From positions 1 through 10,650 of the forward strand of contig JAMCSN010000389.1 of NCBI GenBank assembly GCA_023381535.1: a stretch of DNA of 10,650 nucleotides, read 5' to 3'. The notes below the pieces were generated by a model, which was not told the DNA's origin, did no database searches, and saw only the letters and a program-made list of their open reading frames with translations. Positions 1 through 7,032 of the stretch are shown piece by piece. This stretch comes from Bacteroidota bacterium (GTDB lineage: Bacteria > Bacteroidota > Ignavibacteria > Ignavibacteriales > Melioribacteraceae). The first letter of the stretch is position 1, and each line of letters opens with the position of its first letter. Both the position numbers and the translations under genes were made by a program.

Positions 1-613
1 CTGCTTCTTCCGAAAAACTCTTTTCACTTAGGAAAAGATTTTGAGATGAAAGAGAAAGAGAAAGGAAATCGAAAGGTTGGTATGTAAATCCGATATCCCC
101 GCGCCAGAAATTATCGTTTGTAACCGTTGTTTTTGTCGAGATATAATTTGCCTTATCGGTAAAGATCGGCTCGGGCTGGTCTTCCTTAAATTGTTGTTCA
201 AAATATCTTAACGAAAATCCGGCAGAAAATTTCCCCAAAAATCTATAAGAGTATCCGAACCCGAATATTTCCGCAAAATGAATTTTCGTATTTAATGAAG
301 AATTGAATTTCAAAGAATCGCTCAAAAGAAGTTTAATTCCGCTGTTAACTATAAAGTCCTGAACATAACCGGGCGTGTACCTAAGATAAAAATAGTTTGC
401 GTCAATTCTTTTTGAAAGAGAAAGCATAAAAATGTTCCCGGAAATTTGGTTTTCTCTAACGCCGGAAAATGAAAGAGCCAATTCCCAATCTTTGCTCATA
501 CTAAAATTGCCGGCGTTCGATTCCAAAGAATTAAGCCGGTACATAGAGTTTATGGATTGAGAATTGCCAAAAAAATCCAATGATTGCTGTCCGTATAAGG
601 CAGAACCACACAT
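1..613 (-). CDS. Partial outer-membrane beta-barrel-like protein (C-terminus outside window)
   Basis: About 204 codons are visible before the left window edge. The protein has alternating polar/aromatic strands typical of outer-membrane barrels, such as FGFGYSYRFLGKFSAGFSLRYF followed by a tail rich in LSLSLSSQ-like strands, and many Asn/Ser/Tyr/Phe residues. I do not recognise a named family. It lies just downstream of two lipoprotein genes and probably belongs to their operon. The start is uncertain. The ATG at 613 is preceded by AGGAG 11 nt upstream, but it gives almost no signal peptide (MCGSALYGQQ). The frame stays open upstream to a stop at 704-706, and a TTG at 691 would add a basic segment and a hydrophobic stretch (IELILGVWLIMCGSALYG), which makes a convincing Sec signal but overlaps the preceding gene by 47 nt. 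A TTG at 619 is also possible. The barrel assignment is inferred from composition. Confidence 0.6.
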   Translation of the reverse strand, partial: MCGSALYGQQSLDFFGNSQSINSMYRLNSLESNAGNFSMSKDWELALSFSGVRENQISGNIFMLSLSKRIDANYFYLRYTPGYVQDFIVNSGIKLLLSDSLKFNSSLNTKIHFAEIFGFGYSYRFLGKFSAGFSLRYFEQQFKEDQPEPIFTDKANYISTKTTVTNDNFWRGDIGFTYQPFDFLSLSLSSQNLFLSEKSFSEEA

Positions 614-644
614 GATCAACCAAACTCCTAAAATTAGTTCGATC

Positions 645-1577
645 TTACCGCGGAATATCGACTTTAATGTTATGAATACTTTGCGATGCAATATAACTGT
701 CTTTTAATACTGCGTTATAAGGAATTCCTTTTATTAATCTTTTAATTAAGGTTACAACTAAAAATTTGCTTTGACTAAACTGAATCTTTTCGAGAATTGA
801 CCACGGCACTTTCAAAGCGTTTGTATGAGCCGCCTTGAAAATAAAGAGCGGGTTGGCATCGTTGGATGTTAAATTTATATTGCCGATAATAATATCAACA
901 GAATCACTGGCACTGCCGTTCCATGTAACTTCCATACTTAGATTATTTGTTGAAACTCTTCCTTGAAGATTAACCTGTCCAATAACTTCAGCCGGCGTTG
1001 GCAAGTTGAATTGGTATGTAGGATTTGAGCCGTCGTTAATTCTTACATTAATACTTGAACTGTAAGGGAATTGATTGTTCATCCCGCCGTGCATGCCGTG
1101 CCCCATTCCACTGGATACAACATATCTGAAACCGAGCGATGTATCTATTGAAGTATGAGTTTGATCCATCATCTTCATGCGATTTGATTCTGTCTGTGCC
1201 GATATATTGTTGAAAAGAACGGAAGCAACTTGTTTTGATTTATACCCAACCACTGTGTTGTTGGGACCCATTACGGGTTTAGTTTTGTCATTGAAGACTG
1301 CGAAGTAATAAGCGCCGTCGGTAAAACTTCCGTAATTCGAGTTATGTATTCCGCTCACATTGACGATTGTACTTTTGTCGATAAATGGCTCAACTATGCC
1401 GGTTGAATCGTACCCATTGCTGTAAACATAAGTGGACGGCTTTTCGGGAACAACTCCAACGTTAATGTTTTCCGGAGTGGATGTATTATCGGTAAACTCA
1501 ACCGGCGAAGGATCGCCACAAGAAACAAGAAAAACAAGCGGGAGTAACAATATCAAGTATTTTATTTTCTTCTTCAT
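645..1577 (-). CDS. Secreted lipoprotein with a Met/His/Gly-rich patch, function unknown
   Basis: This 310-residue protein starts with a basic, hydrophobic signal peptide ending in a lipobox (LVSC, Cys20), so it should be lipid-anchored in the envelope. After a Pro/Thr/Asn-rich linker (about 21-50) the body is beta-rich and of no family I can name. Residues 157-170 form a short Met/His/Gly patch (GMGHGMHGGMNNQF), and more Met and His lie at 133-141 (MKMMDQTHT). Such composition could bind soft metals such as copper, but that is only an inference. It follows the larger Met-rich lipoprotein after 48 nt and precedes the partial beta-barrel gene, so the three probably share one transcript from the promoter near 2770. 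No clear Shine-Dalgarno is seen before the ATG at 1577; a GC-rich hairpin sits where one would be expected. Confidence 0.85.
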   Translation of the reverse strand: MKKKIKYLILLLPLVFLVSCGDPSPVEFTDNTSTPENINVGVVPEKPSTYVYSNGYDSTGIVEPFIDKSTIVNVSGIHNSNYGSFTDGAYYFAVFNDKTKPVMGPNNTVVGYKSKQVASVLFNNISAQTESNRMKMMDQTHTSIDTSLGFRYVVSSGMGHGMHGGMNNQFPYSSSINVRINDGSNPTYQFNLPTPAEVIGQVNLQGRVSTNNLSMEVTWNGSASDSVDIIIGNINLTSNDANPLFIFKAAHTNALKVPWSILEKIQFSQSKFLVVTLIKRLIKGIPYNAVLKDSYIASQSIHNIKVDIPR

Positions 1578-1592
1578 AATTAATCAAAATGA

Positions 1593-1609
1593 GCGGGCAT
1601 TACGCCCGC
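1593..1609 (-). other. GC-rich intercistronic hairpin between two lipoprotein genes
   Basis: A perfect 6-bp stem (GCGGGC pairing with GCCCGC) with a 5-nt loop lies between the stop of the upstream lipoprotein (1626) and the ATG of the next one (1577). On the minus strand it is followed only by a broken T-rich tract (TCATTTTGATT), so it is a weak terminator at best and may instead be an attenuator or an mRNA-stabilising or processing element. On the plus strand it is followed by CCAATTTTTTT, so it could stop antisense transcription. Confidence 0.5.
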
Positions 1610-1625
1610 CCAATTTTTTTCTAAT

Positions 1626-2717
1626 TTATTTTACCGCCATTGGAATTCCCCAGCTTTTTTCTTCAACCGGGGCGGTATCATCATAAACAGATTGTTTCGG
1701 CATAGCGTTCACAACTGCGTGCATAAATCCTCCTCCTACAGAAGGAGCGTTCCATTGGAGTTCATAAATTTTATTGTAAGAACTTCCATTTTGCGTAGAG
1801 GAAATTAACTTAAATCTCAGTTTATTTCTATTGCCAAAAGTATTCATATTGGAACCATTTCCCATAGAACCGTTTCCATGCATTCCGTTGCCCATCATAC
1901 CGCCGCCCATCATGCCGTTGCCGCTCATACCGTTTCCCATAGAGCCGCTTCCAACTCCGCCCATCATATAACCGTTTGCCATACCTTGTATCATCATACC
2001 ATGTGTTAAAGTTAAAATATCTTCATCGCTATAAGCGCTTACAAGTTCTACACGTACAGTTGCCGAACTTTGTTTTCCGTAAAGCGGAAATTGATGATGA
2101 GCGCCTTGAAGCATAGTTAAAAAGAAATCGTTAGGAGATGTTGTTTCATAAACTTTTCCATCGGCAAATGTAACCGTTACTTTCTTGATATCTATGTTGG
2201 TTGTATTTGACCCGCCTGAGACAAGAGAAACAGCGATTACGCGCCAATCGTTTAATTGGTTGCCTGTGTCTCCAACTTTTGCATATTTAATAACACGGGT
2301 AACAATTGTTGAATAAGGTTTGCGAATTAATGTATCTACTCTTGCCGGGTTACCGGTAATTGATTTTTGATAAGACGCCGCAATCAAAAGTTCGCCTTCA
2401 AACTTTTGCGTTAAGTAACCATAAGCGGTATCGGCTTGCTGTTGAAAATCCAACTGGCTGTCAACCATCTTTAAGTTTTGCCCGATTTTAACCGGGTAAA
2501 TTTCCTTTGCCAGTCCGCCAACAATATTCATAACGGCGGTTTCATTGTAATTTGGTTCGAATGACTGAACAGCCGGGTCGTTAGCCGTGATTTTCTGAAG
2601 AGCAGAGTTTAGCGACTGTGAACCGGATTCGACAGGGTTGGTTCTATCGCAGCCGTACAAACCGAAGATAAACATTATTAACGCTGCTAATGAGAACATG
2701 ATTTTTCGTTTTTGCAT
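1626..2717 (-). CDS. Met/Gly/Asn-rich lipoprotein, function unknown
   Basis: The 363-residue product starts with MQKRKIMFSLAALIMFIFG and a lipobox (LYGC, Cys23), so it is a lipoprotein. I chose the ATG at 2717 because GGAG lies 7 nt upstream and the signal peptide begins there. A longer in-frame start at 2801 would run through the conserved promoter element and bury the signal peptide. Residues about 24-235 are a beta-rich domain of no family I recognise. Residues about 239-292 are a low-complexity stretch made of repeated GNGM, GGM and MMG units with one HGM and one MHG, rich in Met, Gly and Asn. The last 70 residues return to ordinary sequence. Met-rich tracts of this kind occur in copper- and silver-handling proteins, so metal binding is possible but unproven. 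It is the first gene of a likely three-gene operon with a sigma-54-like promoter directly upstream. Confidence 0.85.
   Translation of the reverse strand: MQKRKIMFSLAALIMFIFGLYGCDRTNPVESGSQSLNSALQKITANDPAVQSFEPNYNETAVMNIVGGLAKEIYPVKIGQNLKMVDSQLDFQQQADTAYGYLTQKFEGELLIAASYQKSITGNPARVDTLIRKPYSTIVTRVIKYAKVGDTGNQLNDWRVIAVSLVSGGSNTTNIDIKKVTVTFADGKVYETTSPNDFFLTMLQGAHHQFPLYGKQSSATVRVELVSAYSDEDILTLTHGMMIQGMANGYMMGGVGSGSMGNGMSGNGMMGGGMMGNGMHGNGSMGNGSNMNTFGNRNKLRFKLISSTQNGSSYNKIYELQWNAPSVGGGFMHAVVNAMPKQSVYDDTAPVEEKSWGIPMAVK
1842..2003 (-). repeat. Imperfect short repeats coding Met/Gly/Asn-rich tract
   Basis: Inside the lipoprotein gene, short units encoding GNGM, GGGM, GSMGNG and MMG recur many times with a near 12-15 nt rhythm (for example, CCGTTGCCCATCAT and CCGCCGCCCATCAT on the plus strand). 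The degeneracy of the copies suggests an old expansion by slippage with selection on amino-acid composition. Confidence 0.7.
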
Positions 2718-2756
2718 TTTATAACTCCATATATATTTTATGATTTCGGTTAGAAC

Positions 2757-2774
2757 ACTCATAATGGATGCCAA
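2757..2774 (-). promoter_or_regulatory. Sigma-54-like promoter P1 for the lipoprotein operon
   Basis: On the minus strand TTTTGGCA is followed by 6 nt and ATGAGT. The GG sits where the -24 GG of a sigma-54 promoter would be, with 10 nt to the position of the -12 GC, which here reads GA. If GG is at -24, transcription starts near 2747, giving a 30-nt leader before the ATG at 2717. The same element, with the same 6-nt gap and the same 54-nt distance from GG to ATG, lies upstream of the gene starting at 6927. The -12 deviation keeps the sigma-54 call tentative, but the shared layout is seen directly. Confidence 0.6.
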
Positions 2775-2821
2775 AAGAAAAACTTTAGATTCTGCGCCCA
2801 AAATGGAAATTGTAAAAATTT

Positions 2822-2870
2822 GAATTGCCTGGAACTTGAAAAGAATTGCCTGAAGTGAACTATACAGGCA
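2822..2870 (-). promoter_or_regulatory. Upstream activator sites of P1 (direct repeats, 21-bp period, plus inverted copy)
   Basis: On the plus strand GAATTGCCTG occurs twice, at 2822-2831 and 2843-2852, exactly 21 bp or two helical turns apart. An inverted CAGGCA lies at 2865-2870, inside the last codons of the sigma-54 activator gene. The pair is 57 and 78 bp from the TGCCAA core of P1, that is at roughly -80 to -105, a usual place for enhancer-binding protein sites. The same arrangement recurs at 7033-7080. The binder is inferred to be the activator encoded next door. Confidence 0.65.
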
Positions 2871-5307
2871 GTTTTCTTAATAAATTCTTGATCGTTTCGT
2901 CAAGGTAAGGATGAAATTTTGCCGGTAAGTTTTTGTACTTTGAAGCGAACACATGCTTAATTTTTGCGAAATCGTTTTCTTTGAGCTTTACCAAATCCTT
3001 TTGCAGATTTTCGATGTAAGTTTGAGTTTTTAATTTTAGCCGGTTCAAAGATTCGGCACTGTCAGTACGGGCAAGTTCAATAACAGTTTTATCAAAGCCG
3101 AAAGAATTTGCAACGTAAATTTTGAAGAATAAACCGCGAAGATTTTCCGAAACGATCGTTCGATTAATATTGCCGAGTTCCTTTGCCGTTTCATTGATTG
3201 ACGAATGCGAAAAAGATTTATTGCGCAGTGATTCCAAAATCAAATCTTCCATATCGGAACGGTTGACCATGCGGTATTCTTCCGAAAGATCGTTTAACTG
3301 AATAATTTTTCTGCCTTCCGACTTAGAAAAGATTACGGCACGTTTAATTACGGATTCCAGTTCACGTACGTTTCCTCGCCAATCATTTTTTATAAGACTG
3401 TCTAAGACGGCTTTAGAGATTTGCATTTCGGAATCTTCCATACGCACGAAATGATATGCAAGTAATTCGACATCTTCTTTCCTATCGCGCAGAGGCGGCA
3501 ATTCTAATTTCATAACATTTAAGCGGTAGTAAAGGTCTTCCCGGAATAATTTCTTATTAACAAGCTCGTCCAATTTTTTATTGGTGGCAGTAACAATGCG
3601 AACGTCAACATGTTTTATTTCTGCGGCGCCGACTTTTTGAACCTCGCCGAATTGAATTACACGTAAAAGTTTAGCCTGGAAGTTCTCGGTAGTTTCGCCT
3701 ATTTCATCAAGAAAAATTGTCCCGCCGTCGGCAATTTCAAATCTTCCTTTGCGGTCTGCAACGGCATTGGTAAAGGCGCCTTTTACGTGACCGAAAAGTT
3801 CGCTTTCAAGAAGCGAGTCCGGCAAAGCAGCGCAGTTGACAGCGACAAAATTTTTACCTTTCCTTTTACTAAGATTATGAATGGCGCGCGCAACAAGTTC
3901 TTTACCGCTTCCGCTCCCGCCCAGAATTAAAGCGGTGGCGTCTGTGCCGGAAATTTTCTTGATCATATTAATGAGACTTTTCATAACCTCGCTGCGAAAG
4001 ATCATCCCTTCAAACAAATTGCTTGTTTCGTCTTCTACATTGACCGGTTCCGGTTCGTTATCGTCTTTCCATTTTTTAAGGCGTGAAATTTCATCTTCGA
4101 GCATAATTATTTTCGAAGTAAGATGGCTCTGGCGGTCATCGGAAATGACGGAAAGTTGTTCCTTTAATTCTGAAAGTTCTTTTTCTTTTGTTGAAAGCGT
4201 GCGTTTTAATATTTCCGATTCGTTGAAGGTATCGCGTAATTTTGTTTTACTTTCTAATAAATTAAAGCTGAATTCTATTAGAAAAAATGCAGCCGCGGGA
4301 AAAATAACCGCAGAATAATTTATCTCAAGAAAGAAAAATGTAAAAAGTAGAAATGATGCAATTACAAAAAAGAGAATGTATATAAGCGCGGCTTGCGTTC
4401 TCGGAAAATCCTTTCTAATTAAAACAATCGCAATCAAAGGCAAAAGGAAGATAATTGCGAGATATGGACTAAGATGAAACTTGAGTGAGCGGTTTGTAAG
4501 TATATTGTCGAGCGCGAAAGCGTGAAGCGCTACACCCGGAAGTTCTTTATCAAATGCAGTTGAGATAGTTTTTGCAATCGTCGGATCGCTGACGCCGACC
4601 AACACAATTTTATTTTTTAGCTTATCAAGACTGCTATCTTTCTCTTCAACTAATCTGAAAAATTCAAGCAAAGAATATTTCTGATAATTCTTCCAGGAGT
4701 TATAGAAATTTATTTTTATACGCTTGTCTATCTGATCTTTATTTGCAAGGGCAGACGAAAATGATTTTTCCGCTTTGCCATTAACCTTTATGGAATTGGG
4801 TATGTAAATTCCGTCATCTGAAATATAATTTAAGTGCCCGCTTTTAAGATTGGGGTTATCCAATTTGGGTTGTGAATAAATTATTGAATCGGCAGCGCCG
4901 TCATTTAGTATCAACGACGAAACAACAACTCTTTCGCTTCGCTTTATTTCCTCATCCAAAAGATCGTTGTAAATAGATTGTGTGGCGGCATTGTTCGACA
5001 GAAGAACCTCCACGCCAATTTTAGCCGCTCCTAAACTTGAGAGTTTGCTAATCAATAAGGCGTAGTAACTTCTTTTAAGAGGCCAGCCGCCGAGTTTTTC
5101 AATATCATTGTCATTGATGTGAATTATTGCTATGGCGGTGTCTAACGATCTTTGTCCCGTTATTTTGGTAAAAGCATTTTCGGTAGTTTTATTGAACGAA
5201 CTAAACGCTCCCAACAGCGAAAGCAAAAACAGAAGCGTTATTGAAGCTAATTCAATAACCTTTTTGTTAGAAAATATCTTTCCGGTTTTATTCATTTTTG
5301 ATTTCAT
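2860..5307 (-). CDS. Membrane-bound CHASE2 sensor / sigma-54 enhancer-binding transcription activator
   Basis: About 815 residues. Layout: one N-terminal membrane helix (about 17-36), a periplasmic CHASE2 sensor domain (about 46-270; IHINDNDIEKLGGWPLKRS near its start, NKIVLVGVSD and PGVALHAFALDNIL near its end), three membrane helices (about 280-348), a coiled coil (about 353-412), then a sigma-54 AAA+ ATPase domain (about 430-665). Seen in the ATPase: Walker A GGSGSGKE (463-470), sigma-54 contact loop GAFTNA (510-515, usual form GAFTGA), Walker B GTIFLDEI, sensor I TATN, arginine-finger region FREDLYYRL and sensor II GNVRELE. A helix-turn-helix-like segment (about 684-727, INETAKELGNINRTIVSENL) and a helical tail follow. 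It should activate sigma-54 RNA polymerase in response to a periplasmic signal; likely targets are the two flanking promoters. CHASE2 is more often joined to kinases, cyclases or GGDEF domains. The start is unsure: ATG 5307, ATG 5295 and TTG 5319 are all in frame and none has a good ribosome site. TAATTTTG at 5317-5324 resembles a Bacteroidota -7 box but would leave almost no leader. Confidence 0.9.
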   Translation of the reverse strand: MKSKMNKTGKIFSNKKVIELASITLLFLLSLLGAFSSFNKTTENAFTKITGQRSLDTAIAIIHINDNDIEKLGGWPLKRSYYALLISKLSSLGAAKIGVEVLLSNNAATQSIYNDLLDEEIKRSERVVVSSLILNDGAADSIIYSQPKLDNPNLKSGHLNYISDDGIYIPNSIKVNGKAEKSFSSALANKDQIDKRIKINFYNSWKNYQKYSLLEFFRLVEEKDSSLDKLKNKIVLVGVSDPTIAKTISTAFDKELPGVALHAFALDNILTNRSLKFHLSPYLAIIFLLPLIAIVLIRKDFPRTQAALIYILFFVIASFLLFTFFFLEINYSAVIFPAAAFFLIEFSFNLLESKTKLRDTFNESEILKRTLSTKEKELSELKEQLSVISDDRQSHLTSKIIMLEDEISRLKKWKDDNEPEPVNVEDETSNLFEGMIFRSEVMKSLINMIKKISGTDATALILGGSGSGKELVARAIHNLSKRKGKNFVAVNCAALPDSLLESELFGHVKGAFTNAVADRKGRFEIADGGTIFLDEIGETTENFQAKLLRVIQFGEVQKVGAAEIKHVDVRIVTATNKKLDELVNKKLFREDLYYRLNVMKLELPPLRDRKEDVELLAYHFVRMEDSEMQISKAVLDSLIKNDWRGNVRELESVIKRAVIFSKSEGRKIIQLNDLSEEYRMVNRSDMEDLILESLRNKSFSHSSINETAKELGNINRTIVSENLRGLFFKIYVANSFGFDKTVIELARTDSAESLNRLKLKTQTYIENLQKDLVKLKENDFAKIKHVFASKYKNLPAKFHPYLDETIKNLLRKLPV

Positions 5308-5343
5308 TAACCGGAACAAAATTAGCGATTTTTAGGGGAATGA

Positions 5344-5380
5344 TAAAAAATAAAAATCCCGGCTTGTCACCGGGATTTTT
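5344..5380 (-). terminator. Bidirectional rho-independent terminator after the T9SS protein gene
   Basis: An 11-bp perfect inverted repeat (AAAAATCCCGG at 5352-5362 and CCGGGATTTTT at 5370-5380) with a 7-nt loop is followed by a T-rich run on both strands. It lies between the end of the secreted-protein gene (5413) and the start of the sigma-54 activator, so the activator probably has its own weak promoter or depends on read-through. Confidence 0.88.
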
Positions 5381-5412
5381 TTATCTAATGACTCATTACT
5401 CAATACTTGATA

Positions 5413-6927
5413 CTATTTGAGCAGCATCATTTTTCTTACCTGGACAAAGTTGCTTGTTTGAAGTTTGTAAAAATAAACTCCGCTTGCAAGCCTGCTTGCA
5501 TCAAAACTAATTTTATAGCTGCCAGCATTCTGAAAACCGTTCATAAGAGTTGTCACTTCGTTGCCAAGAATATCGTAAACTTTCAGACTAACATTTCCGT
5601 TGGAAGAAAGTTTGTAAGAAATTGTTGTTGATGGGTTAAATGGATTAGGATAATTTTGATTAAGAACAAATTCCGTAGGGAGACTTTCAGTTATTTCAAC
5701 AGCGGTTACTGTAGAACCCGACAGGGCGACAAATCCACTCACGGTTGATGAGCTGAAAGAAACGGTATTGTTTTGTGTATTTATTGTTGAGGCAACAGAT
5801 TTCCATGAGTTTGTTTGATCATCCCACAGTTTTGCCTGGATGTTATTTTTATTCATACCGTAGGCATTTAACTGCGCGTCTGTAAAATGGAGCTGAATTT
5901 TGATATTGTTGCCAAAATCCATGTGTCCGCCGCCGTGACCGTTCTCCCACATCATGTTGTTTTCGTTCGGATTGAACATATCAATTTCGTAACCGGCAAA
6001 AATATTTTGTCCTTTGAAGTCCGGCATATTTTCCGGGTAAACTTCAAACATCTGTCCGAAAATTGAATCCGGCAGCGAACCCATCATGTGTCCGCCTTGA
6101 TGCCAGCCGCGCATCATTGTTACCATTGTGCTGTCGTCAAAAGGTGAATGAAACTTTGCCGAATCAGAATTTTGATTGAACCATCCACCGCCGAAATGAG
6201 GATTTAATTTTGTAGAATCTCTCCAGACTTCACCATTTATTTCATATACTATAAACATTGATAAGCCGGAGTTATTTGAAAGCAATCCGCCTTTAACGGT
6301 AATTGTTTTTCCGTCCTGCGGTCTTTGTGCGCCGGATGCAGGTTGATACCAATACGGACCAAAATTCAAAAAGTAATTTGGTTTCCCATCATTATCGGTA
6401 TCAAGGTAAAAATGATTCATCATAAAAGTTGTGTCGACTAAAGTTGTGCCGGTTAGCGTAACGGTTTTTAATGAATCATGATTCCAACCGAAACCATAAC
6501 TTCCGCCGAACATACCGTGTTTACTCCAACCGAACATGTGGTTATTTTTACCCATATTATTCCAATTGGCAAAAAACGGATCCCGCCAGAGAAGGTTATT
6601 GATTTCATAAACTACAACTGATTTGAAATTATACATAGACGACTGGTAAGCGCCGCCGACAATCGTTATTTGATCGCCATTCTGCGGGCGTTTTGCTGCG
6701 GAGCTGTCCGGTTGATACCACGGCGGGCCGAAGTTAAGATGGTAATCCGGGTTCCCATCAAGATTTGTATCGATGAAATATTGTGGAACCGGCATTGATT
6801 GATCAACAATAGCATTACCGGTTAATGTAAGTGTGTCTAATTTATCTGCTCTAAGGTGACTGTTCATCATTTGGGCGAATGATAAAGAAGTCATGAGAAT
6901 GAAGCTAAGTAAAAGTATTTTTTTCAT
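5413..6927 (-). CDS. Secreted T9SS cargo protein, duplicated domain, Met/His/Gly-rich, C-terminal sorting domain
   Basis: 504 residues. An N-terminal Sec signal (MKKILLLSFILMTSLSFAQ) is followed by two copies of a domain of about 84 residues (33-117 and 156-238). Both carry TLTG, a calcium-loop-like acidic stretch (DTNLDGNPD and DTDNDGKPN), LNFGPxWYQP, a GG turn, VYEIN and WRD. Between and after them are segments rich in Met, His, Gly, Trp and Phe, such as HMFGWSKHGMFGG (130-142), GWHQGGHMMG (274-283) and NGHGGGHMDFG (329-339). Residues about 415-504 form a type IX secretion type-A sorting domain, with NQNYPNPFNPSTTISY, VYDILGNEV and SGVYFYKL. It should therefore be exported through the outer membrane by T9SS and anchored or released. 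AAGGTG lies 4 nt before the ATG. It stands alone between a sigma-54-like promoter and a terminator. No enzyme motif is visible; metal or ligand binding is a guess from composition. Confidence 0.9.
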   Translation of the reverse strand: MKKILLLSFILMTSLSFAQMMNSHLRADKLDTLTLTGNAIVDQSMPVPQYFIDTNLDGNPDYHLNFGPPWYQPDSSAAKRPQNGDQITIVGGAYQSSMYNFKSVVVYEINNLLWRDPFFANWNNMGKNNHMFGWSKHGMFGGSYGFGWNHDSLKTVTLTGTTLVDTTFMMNHFYLDTDNDGKPNYFLNFGPYWYQPASGAQRPQDGKTITVKGGLLSNNSGLSMFIVYEINGEVWRDSTKLNPHFGGGWFNQNSDSAKFHSPFDDSTMVTMMRGWHQGGHMMGSLPDSIFGQMFEVYPENMPDFKGQNIFAGYEIDMFNPNENNMMWENGHGGGHMDFGNNIKIQLHFTDAQLNAYGMNKNNIQAKLWDDQTNSWKSVASTINTQNNTVSFSSSTVSGFVALSGSTVTAVEITESLPTEFVLNQNYPNPFNPSTTISYKLSSNGNVSLKVYDILGNEVTTLMNGFQNAGSYKISFDASRLASGVYFYKLQTSNFVQVRKMMLLK

Positions 6928-6966
6928 AATGCACCTTGTGTTATGTTGTTTTAGGATGCTTTATTT

Positions 6967-6984
6967 ACTCATCAATCGTGCCAA
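6967..6984 (-). promoter_or_regulatory. Sigma-54-like promoter P2 for the T9SS protein gene
   Basis: On the minus strand TTTTGGCACG is followed by ATTG and ATGAGT. TTGGCACG is a full match to the sigma-54 -24 box, while the -12 box reads GA in place of GC. The distance from the GG to the ATG at 6927 is 54 nt, as at P1, and predicts a 30-nt leader. The wider element (TCTTTTGGCA-N6-ATGAGT) is shared with P1. Confidence 0.63.
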
Positions 6985-7032
6985 AAGAGAATAGTTGGAT
7001 TCTTTGTAGAAAAACAATTTTGCAGATTACTA

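Noticed and set aside
1842..2003. Short repeats considered as a CRISPR array
   Set aside because: The units are 12-15 nt, degenerate, without spacers, and in frame within a coding region.
2718..2801. Longer N-terminus of the Met-rich lipoprotein, starting at 2801
   Set aside because: It would place 28 extra residues before a clean lipoprotein signal and run through the conserved promoter element; GGAG 7 nt before the ATG at 2717 marks the real start.
3881..4318. 145-codon plus-strand reading frame
   Set aside because: It is antisense to the AAA+/coiled-coil part of the sigma-54 activator and Ser/Leu-rich, as expected for a shadow of that gene.
6795..6806. TTGATTGATCAA palindrome resembling an Fnr site
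   Set aside because: The half-sites are 2 bp apart rather than 4, and it lies inside the coding region of the T9SS protein.
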